From Ophioceras dolichostomum (lineage: Eukaryota; Ascomycota; Sordariomycetes; Magnaporthales; Ophioceraceae): a stretch of DNA of 64,000 nucleotides. This document shows, piece by piece, positions 57,067 through 64,000 of the stretch. The first letter of the stretch is position 1. Each line of letters opens with the position of its first letter. A model generated the notes under the pieces. That model was not told the origin of the DNA. It ran no database searches and saw nothing but the letters and a program-made list of their open reading frames with translations. The stretch lies in the NCBI GenBank assembly GCA_003049485.1, contig PYST01000015.1, positions 3,248-67,247 of the forward strand. Direction: 5' to 3'. The translations under genes were made by a program, and so were the position numbers.

Positions 57067-57344
57067 AGGTTGCCCAAGGGAGTCGTGATCAGTAGGTAGT
57101 CGCTCACAATAGCAGAAATACTGCTTGGTCTGCCAGCTTGGCCTCAGAAATATTGGTCAAAATCAAGGGCTTCATTCCGAAGTCACAGTAAAGTGCTGAG
57201 ATGAAAGTGCAAACTAGACAGGGCGCCCATCGCAGTTAAGTGCCTCGTATATACACCGGGCAAAGTGACACTCTGCGCTGTGCTCGGGATGATGTCTGGT
57301 CTTCTCCATGCGGCAACGCAAGGCGACTGGCGACCATTGCTTCT

Positions 57345-57917
57345 TTAATGTGGCCATTTCTCAGCCTACAAAAGGATAGCGTAGCATGTCAGTTATACTA
57401 TCGATACCCGCACAGGGTGGCTAGCACTCAAACGGCGGCAGGGTACTAACTTTCCATGGACTGTTCAGTTCGAACCCCGGTGGTGCTGTAGGACGGTCCG
57501 TCTGTCCCCGTAGTTCACCGGTAAGTCGGCGGTCGCGTTCGACCACTAAGAGGCGACGTAGGTAGGTAGTGAACCGTTTGTTAAAGAGCTGAACAACACA
57601 ACAACCCGCGAATGGACATATCAGAATCATGGAGCCTTACTTTGCTGTAGGAATGTTAGCAATGTTTCCCAATCCGGCTTGCAGATTTCCAGAGGGGAAG
57701 AGGTTACTCACTTGGTCCCACTGGTCCATGTGCCTTCGTGGTCGCTTGCCACCGTTCGCATACCATCTGAGGCCAGTGACGCCTGCTCCGGTGACTCCGA
57801 ACATCTGTCTAGAGTTTAGCTAACGTCGACTCCGGAGGACGGCGGCGGGTATCGTGGGGGTTTGCTCACAGCGACCATGATTCCATACGGAATCAGCGTC
57901 TCGAACGGGACCGGCAT
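57345..57917 (-). CDS. Complex I subunit NDUFA1-like (Neurospora 9.5 kDa type)
   Basis: Small single-membrane-span accessory subunit of mitochondrial NADH:ubiquinone oxidoreductase, 86 aa. Proposed exons: 57917-57870, 57804-57712, 57644-57641 (4 nt), 57545-57451 and 57365-57345. Translated pieces are MPVPFETLIPYGIMVA, MFGVTGAGVTGLRWYANGG then KRPRRHMDQWDQ, Gln-Met from the microexon junction, VERDRRLTGELRGQT then DRPTAPPGFELNSPWK, and AEKWPH. As I recall the Neurospora subunit, its equivalent stretch reads DQWDRQMMDRDRRLTG, so the CAAA microexon gives the expected spacing, DQWDQQMVERDRRLTG. Every junction has GT donors (GTGAGC, GTGAGT, GTAAGG, GTTAGT) and AG acceptors. If the last intron is not removed, the protein would instead end VSTLPPFEC. 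The gene is missed if one searches for single long ORFs. Confidence 0.85.
57641..57644 (-). other. Predicted 4-nt microexon of the NDUFA1-like gene
   Basis: On the minus strand the sequence CCTACAG-CAAA-GTAAGG has an acceptor and a donor four bases apart. The flanking exons (ending GACCAA in phase 0, starting TGGTCGAACG in phase 2) can only be joined in frame with one extra base modulo three, which CAAA supplies. It adds Gln and the first base of Met. Confidence 0.7.
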
Positions 57918-58702
57918 GGCTGAGGGTTTTTTCTTTTGAAGAACAGCAGCTGCGTAGTTAGTTTGCGGAACTAATTGAGGAGTATTGGCACAGGAGCTCA
58001 CCGTCTACAGCTCTTCGTACACTTCGTCTGCGACTATAGCTGGCGTTTGGTCCTGCCACAGAGGATCGCGGATGATGTATGGAGCTCCGACCGAGCACCT
58101 AACCGACGGATTCCCTCAATGGAGTGACTTCGAGGCCTGAGGCAGCAATATGTGGAACTTTTCGCCATGACAAAGACCCACCCACCCTGCATGCATGACT
58201 AAGCTCGTCGCGAGCACCCAACAACATGGCTCGGAGTGAATGTGAGTGATGGCAGCACGATCTGGATTTTGACACACTTCGAGGTCTGGAAACAGCACTC
58301 AACAAGTCATCGCATGCGTTTTTGCAGGCGTTTTGACGTGTCCAGGAACCTCTACTATCATCTCCCCAAGTCTCGACCCCGTTTTCCCCGCGAATTAAGC
58401 TCAACCGTGCGTGTCTCCACAGAGGTTGGTCATCCACCAGGCTGGCAGCACATCGCGATCAACCACCTGCTTGCGCCGGGCAGCGCCACCGAGTCACAAC
58501 TTCTTCAACCATCTTCACATCACTTCTAGCATCTACGCTTGTCGAGTTGCTCTTCGTACTTGGAATGCTGAACCGCACTGCGCCGAGTTTCCTTGTTGAA
58601 ACACGTCATCATCGAACCATCTCGACCGAGCCCTAACCCAATCGTGTCCGGCACCACTTCTCCACCCTGGCATTGAAATTCATCCGCGCGGCTTTCGTGG
58701 CC
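57918..58702. other. Divergent intergenic region, NDUFA1-like / Sas3-like
   Basis: This is 785 bp between divergent start codons, presumably holding both promoters. No gene is supported. Confidence 0.5.
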
Positions 58703-61700
58703 ATGGCGAGCGCGCAGCTCATGGAGGAGGAGCTGCAGCGCAGCGTGCTGGTTTCCGACCAGGCTGGGGTGGGCCTCGGAAGCCAAGACGGCGACGACGC
58801 CGAAGCTGCCACCCCAAACGGAGCCCACGCCAGTGGCGAAGACGCAGACATGAAACCCGAGGATACAGACGAGGGGGATGAAGGGGACGAGGAGGACGAT
58901 AAGGATGCCATAGTCGACAGCGTAGAATCCGAGAGCGCCAGCGACGAAGACGACGACGAGGACGGAAACGATGAAGAAGACGACGACGAGGAGGACGAGG
59001 AAGACGGCCCTAGTGACGCCGAGTCCTTGAGAAAAGATAGCAGCGATGGGGCGTTCGACGAAGAGGATGCTGACGACGTCGACGGTGAAGACGACGTCGA
59101 TCCATCTGCCGCTCGTTCATCAGCCGTGCGAGGAGCCAGACCAAGGATGGACGAGGATGAAGAGGACGAAGACGAGGATGACAACGACGATGATCACGAC
59201 GACGACGGCGAGGGTGTTGGTGCAGTCAAAATCAGGCCTGGCGAGACAGATGACGAGGATAGCAGCAGTAGCGACCCGAGTGACCTCTCAGACGGCCAAA
59301 GCCAAAGTGATGAAGAGTCGGAAGGCGAGGCGCCTTGGGAAGAGACGGCCGAGAACGGCGACGAAGAGGACGAGGATGAGGATAATGCCCAGTCGAATTC
59401 CTGCATGTTCTGCAAACAGGATGAGGATCATGATCCCAGCGAGGAGTTCGAGGCTTTCCTAGCTTGCAGAGGTTGCGGGGATCACGGTAAGCTGCCTCCT
59501 ATGCTTCAATTTCCCTCTTTCACACGCTTTTTAGGCGATGCGTGCTGACCAAACCAAGCTCATCAGCAGTGTGCGCGCGAAAACGACGCGCTGTCAGGCA
59601 ATCGCGGTACGTCCTCATTTCGATCTTCTATCTCGAACATAAGTCGGCTGGCTGCATCACTGACCTTTTTTTTCTTCCATGTCGTACAGCACTCGAGAGC
59701 TGGAGATGTCCAGACTGTGATACACCGGAGCCGAGAAGAGCCAAAAATGGCGATGGCGACGACGACGAGGATGAGGAGGGTGTTCCGGTGAATGAGACCA
59801 GCTCCCCGGTAAATCCGGAGTCCCCTTCAACCACCACTCGTGGAGCGACTGCACCGAAGCTGGCACGGGACCTCCTGCCATCTCAACGTGGGACTATCAA
59901 GCCAGACTCGCACTCTGTCTTCAACCACCTCGTCCTGGACGATGATCCTATGGATGGATCCCGCGTGCTACGCAAGCGTAAGACATCGTCAGCTGAGGCC
60001 GACGAGAACATCGTGTCCCTCCGCAAGCGCCGCAGAAACACGGACGATCAAAGCCACGACGAGGCAAATGGTGCCGCCGAAGAGTCGACTAGGCCGCACT
60101 CTGTGCGTTCCCTGAGGCTTAAGACGGCTGAAAAGTCAGCTCCTGCGACCATCGAGCGGAAGACGCGCACAAGCCTTTTGATCAAGTGCAGAGTGAATGC
60201 GGCTGAACTTCGCCGGATCCTGTCACGGCCTCCGAAGGGGCCGAAGCGGGGCGGTGGCGGGCGTGCAGTCACTTCCCGGGTTGCCAGGCGCCCACGGACT
60301 TCCCGCGGCGCAGCACCTACCAGCGGCCCCGCACTGGCTGCCCCGTTCTCGTCCTCAACCTTCTACCAGCCATTTTTCTTCGATAAGGAGATGGAAGAAC
60401 TCAAGGGCAAGCCATATGGTGGAATTCTAAGCGAGGCTGAGGCCGACACCTCCAAGACGTTCCCACAACCTGAGGATCGCAAGCGCTTCGACGAGGCCAA
60501 GCAAACTGCCGAGGAGAAGTGGCGCGAGCGCATCCTCAAGATGCAGACCGAGGTGGAAGTCCCCGTCAAGAAGTCAAAGAAGGCTGCGGGTCCAGCCAGC
60601 CAGATCGAGTGCATCGAATTCGGCGGCTGGGAGATCGACACGTGGTATGCCGCACCCTATCCGGAGGAGTACAGCCGCAACCGGGTGCTCTACATCTGCG
60701 AGTTCTGCCTCAAATACATGAACTCGGACTATGTGGCCTGGCGTCACAAGCTCAAGTGTCCAGCCAAGCACCCACCGGGCGATGAGATTTATCGCAACGG
60801 CTCCGTATCGGTGTTTGAGGTGGACGGCCGCAAGAACCCCGTCTACTGCCAGAATCTGTGTCTACTGGCCAAGCTCTTCCTTGGCTCGAAGACACTCTAC
60901 TATGACGTAGAGCCGTTCCTGTTCTACGTCTTGTGCGAGTTTGACGAGTTTGGCTATCACTTCGTGGGCTACTTCTCCAAGGAGAAGCGGGCCAGTAGCC
61001 AGAACAACGTCAGCTGCATTCTCACTCTACCCATCCACCAGCGCAAAGGCTACGGAAATCTCCTTATTGATTTCTCGTACCTCTTGACGCGCGTGGAGAA
61101 GAAGACGGGCTCGCCCGAGAAGCCCCTCTCCGATATGGGCCTGGTCTCGTATCGCAACTATTGGAGGCTTGTCCTCTGCCAGTACATGGTGGAGCACTTC
61201 TCCGATGACAAGGCGACACCGCCGCGAGGACTGAGTATCAAGCAGATCTCGGACGATACTGGCCTTACTGCAGACGATGTCATATCCGCCTTGGAGGGAC
61301 TGAGGTGTCTCGTCCGTGACCCGCAGTCGGAGCTCTACGCCTTCCGCGTCGACTTGGAATTCTGCAAGGACTACGCGGGCAAGTGGGAGGCCAAGAAGTA
61401 TGTCAAGCTGGACCCGAAGTTCCTCACGTGGACTCCTTATGTTATGGGCAGGAGTAACGCTACGAACTTCGAGTTGGGCCCGGCGCTCAATGCTATTGCG
61501 CCTCGCGATGATGAGGAAGAGACGAAACCGACGGACCTGGCGGATCCGACGGTCGCCCCTGTGTTGACCAATGGCGAGAGCTCCGTCGTCTTCGCTGCCA
61601 CCGCTGCCACCGCTGCCACCGCCACCAATCCCGTGCCGACATCCAATGGCGTTCTCGGCCACGATGACGCCAAGGTGGATGTGGACTCTACGGTCCTCGA

Positions 61701-62523
61701 GTCTACCGAGCCCAACGAGAACGCAGAGAAACCCGAGGCTGAAGCAGCGGTACCAGCCAAGGGCAAACACTCCGTCAGCGACGCTGTCGACGCTGACTCC
61801 GCTGCCACTGCAGCTGATGTGAAAGCTCCGACAGCACCAGGAGATGCGGCCGCACCCCAGGAACACTCTCCTTCACTTCCTGCCGCTCCTACCGGTCCTC
61901 TCACCGCTCCAAAGGCCAAGGAGCCAGAAGAGCAAAATTGGTCGGCCGCATACAAAGGCATCCCGATCACGCGCTTCCAGGTATTCCCCGCCATCTCAAC
62001 GCGCAGGGTCGACCGGCCCCGGCCCGTCATCCGCGCACCTATTGCCCAACCTATCATCACTCCTCGCCCCAAGCCCCGACGCTCCACGGGCGGAACCTCG
62101 GCGCCCCGGCGGTCCACGACCTCGAAGCCGAAGGCCTCGTCGTCTTCGACGCGGGTCCGCAAGTCCGGAGGCACCGGCCGTGGACCAGGTCGCTGGCCCA
62201 AGGGCACTAAGAAGAGCGACTACGGTAACGCCGACAGCGGACCCGGTCTGCCACCCGCGTGGGTCGCGGCTCGCATCGCCGCCGAGGCCGATGCCAAGAA
62301 GAGTCGGGAGGAGGCCGCGAGGGCCGCGAGGGCCGCGGTAAAGAACGGCACTAGTGGCGCCGCCAGCGGCGGCGGCGGCGGCGGCGACGCTCAGGACACG
62401 GTTCGGGTGCATACGCCCAATGCCAAGGAGTTCAAGGGGGGCAAGGGGGGCGCGAAGGATGAGGCCGGCGATACGTCGGCGGTGAAGAGCTCCGCAAAGA
62501 AGAACGGTGTGAACGGCCATTGA
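58703..62523 (+). CDS. MYST-family histone acetyltransferase, Sas3-like (PHD + MYST)
   Basis: Lysine acetyltransferase, probably the catalytic subunit of a NuA3-type complex acetylating histone H3; 1221 aa in three exons: 58703-59486, 59559-59606 and 59690-62523. Residues 50-230 are extremely acidic (Glu/Asp runs). A PHD-type finger follows (about 235-292: CMFCKQDEDHDP, LACRGCGDHAHQQCAREND, then LESWRCPDCDTPE) and is assembled across all three exons. The basic region PPKGPKRGGGGR follows. The MYST domain runs from about residue 583 (IECIEFGGWEIDTWY). It has a C2HC finger (CEFCLKYMNSDYVAWRHKLKC), catalytic Cys720 in NNVSCILTLP, the acetyl-CoA loop QRKGYGN and the general-base Glu754 in SPEKPLSDMG. 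The C-terminus is Ala/Pro/Lys-rich with an AT-hook-like GRGPGRWPKG. The PHD argues for Sas3 rather than Esa1. The 48-nt exon 2 uses acceptor ACCAAG, chosen because it alone gives AHQQCAREND. Confidence 0.92.
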
Positions 62524-64000
62524 TCATACGGCGAGCCGTACTCAGAAGAGAAAGAAGGGCCCGACAGACACCGATTGCGGATGGGCTGGGAACACACCCA
62601 CCCAACCTTGTCTACATATCTCTTTACGTGTCCCCCTGCCCTCCGTCCCGCGGGTTATTACGGTTTGTGTGTTTTAGCGTCAAACTTGGCTTGCTTGACC
62701 CGTGTTGTTCTCACATATTTGTCTTTTTATTCTTCTTTTCTTCTTTATTTTTTTCTTTTCTTCGGGCGATACCCATCTAGGGAAAATTCAGGAGCGGGTT
62801 TGCGTTGTTCTTGTCGTTGTCTTTGATCCCTGTTTTAGTCGGTTGTCACAGCCATAGGTCTCTGACGTGCGCTTGGGGAAGAGCGCCTGGGATGTGCTCT
62901 TTTGTTTGTCTCTTTGCATTTGGATCCATGGTCACTCAGCCAAAAACATCGATTACTGAGACGGATCGTGGTGAATCCCGTCTGTTGAGGGCTGTAGTAG
63001 ACTTATCGATTTATATCGTTGTATTTTGGAGGCGGTGGAGGATGGTAATAGAGATACCTGACTGATAGATGAGGCTTTCACCATGTCCTACTTACTACCG
63101 GTGTTGGCAAATCAACGTAGCTACCACGTTGGAGATATGGAATACAAAGCACGGATTAAGAGTTACAGATTAGGCACAGCAGGAAGAAAAAAAAAACCAA
63201 AAAAAAAAACGTGGCGATCGATATGCCGCCATGCGAGTCTAGAAGAAAGCTGGCGACGTCATGGCACTCTGCAGAAACACTGCCTTATTGGGTTTAAGCG
63301 CAAAGCCAGCAAAGTTGCCTTACGCCCAGAGGCGGCGACACATCACTGATTCGTCATGGGTTCAGCCACTCCGTGTGTGGAAAACATACACACAGCTCAT
63401 CCGGTCTGTCCGACGACGAAAGCTTCTGGAACAGCTAGGACTTTCTTCTTTTTTTCAAAAGCGGAACGACGTCGACCGTCCGTATTTCGTGTTCTTGTCC
63501 TAAGTTTCCTAAGATCCTCAAGCTCATCATTGCCCGAACTTCCAAGCCCCTGCTGGGTGGAGCGGGAGTCACCTTTGGCCTCCGCCTGCGCTTGGTTGAA
63601 ATACTTGCCGAAACCTCCCAACCTCGAGCCAACCTGTTGTTCTTCAATGCTAATTCACTCCCTCGCCCAACTACAACCTGCCATCTACTATTAATAGGCT
63701 GTAGCTAATAGACTTTCAAGGAGTTTGTTAGCTGACCGGATTGCTGGCTGGCCAGGCTTGGAAGCTGTCAGTCGCCTAGAACCTTGGAATTCGTGACTTC
63801 TGCGTGTTATTATTATTATTATTTTTTGTCCCTTTCCTTTTTTCCCCCTCGATAAAAGTAATCCGATGCATCAGTGTCTGGTGTGAGCGTCGTCGCCCCT
63901 CCGTTTCCCATCATTCATCCCCAACCTCCAACTTCGCGGCCAATTTCCTCACCACGCGCCGAATCCCGATGTCTACGTGGCTTGGCTAGCCGTAGTCATC
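62524..64000. other. 3' flank of the Sas3-like gene to the window end
   Basis: This is 1.48 kb with no supported gene. T-rich tracts at 62700-62760 fit a 3' untranslated region. ATT repeats near 63810 and short A-runs near 63190 are the only structure seen. A gene starting beyond the right edge could have its promoter here. Confidence 0.5.

Noticed and set aside
57465..57500. GTTCGAAC stretch resembling a tRNA T-loop
   Set aside because: The flanking bases do not form a T-stem, no acceptor or D-arm is found, and the stretch is coding sequence of the NDUFA1-like gene.

Overview
The window is nuclear DNA from a filamentous ascomycete (Pezizomycotina, probably a Sordariomycete). The genes are well spaced, lie on both strands and carry short GT-AG introns of about 50-140 bp. 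The families are fungal: a subgroup C GH18 chitinase, a GRISEA/Mac1-type copper-fist regulator, a fungal CorA-like protein, NCS6, a Sas3-type MYST acetyltransferase and a Neurospora-like 9.5 kDa complex I subunit. No bacterial operons, CRISPR arrays, intact transposons or rRNA were seen, and I could not support any tRNA.

Layout. 0-3.8 kb (-): GH18 chitinase whose reading frame breaks at least twice. 4.4-5.5 kb (+): unrecognised fungal protein. 6.8-8.8 kb (-): copper-fist transcription factor. 11.5-14.4 kb (-): SR140-like U2 snRNP-associated splicing protein. 15.8-17.4 kb (+): amadoriase/sarcosine-oxidase-like FAD enzyme with a GC-AG intron. 18.4-19.3 kb (-): TATA-binding protein. 23.6-25.7 kb (-): ETF-ubiquinone oxidoreductase. 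26.5-26.9 kb (-): carboxylesterase remnant. 28.5-33.3 kb (+): large fusion of a serine hydrolase with a CorA-like membrane domain. 37.9-39.1 kb (+): secreted Ala/Lys/Gly repeat protein. 39.9-41.9 kb (-): cytochrome P450. 42.7-44.9 kb (+): F-box protein. 45.6-47.5 kb (-): ornithine cyclodeaminase/mu-crystallin-like protein. 49.8-51.1 kb (-): beta-carbonic anhydrase. 54.1-55.4 kb (-): ribosomal protein eL8. 55.8-57.1 kb (+): NCS6/CTU1. 57.3-57.9 kb (-): NDUFA1-like complex I subunit with an apparent 4-nt microexon. 58.7-62.5 kb (+): Sas3-like MYST acetyltransferase.

Most genes are unrelated housekeeping functions: transcription, splicing, translation and tRNA thiolation, mitochondrial electron transfer and chromatin. 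The accessory-looking pieces are the chitinase, the esterase remnant, the hydrolase-CorA fusion, the secreted repeat protein and the P450. I see no coherent biosynthetic cluster. The most unusual items are the hydrolase-CorA fusion, the low-complexity secreted protein and the 4-nt microexon.

Exon boundaries were worked out by hand from splice consensus, reading phase and remembered family motifs. Boundaries that keep phase through a conserved motif are firm. Start codons and terminal exons are less so, as each entry says.
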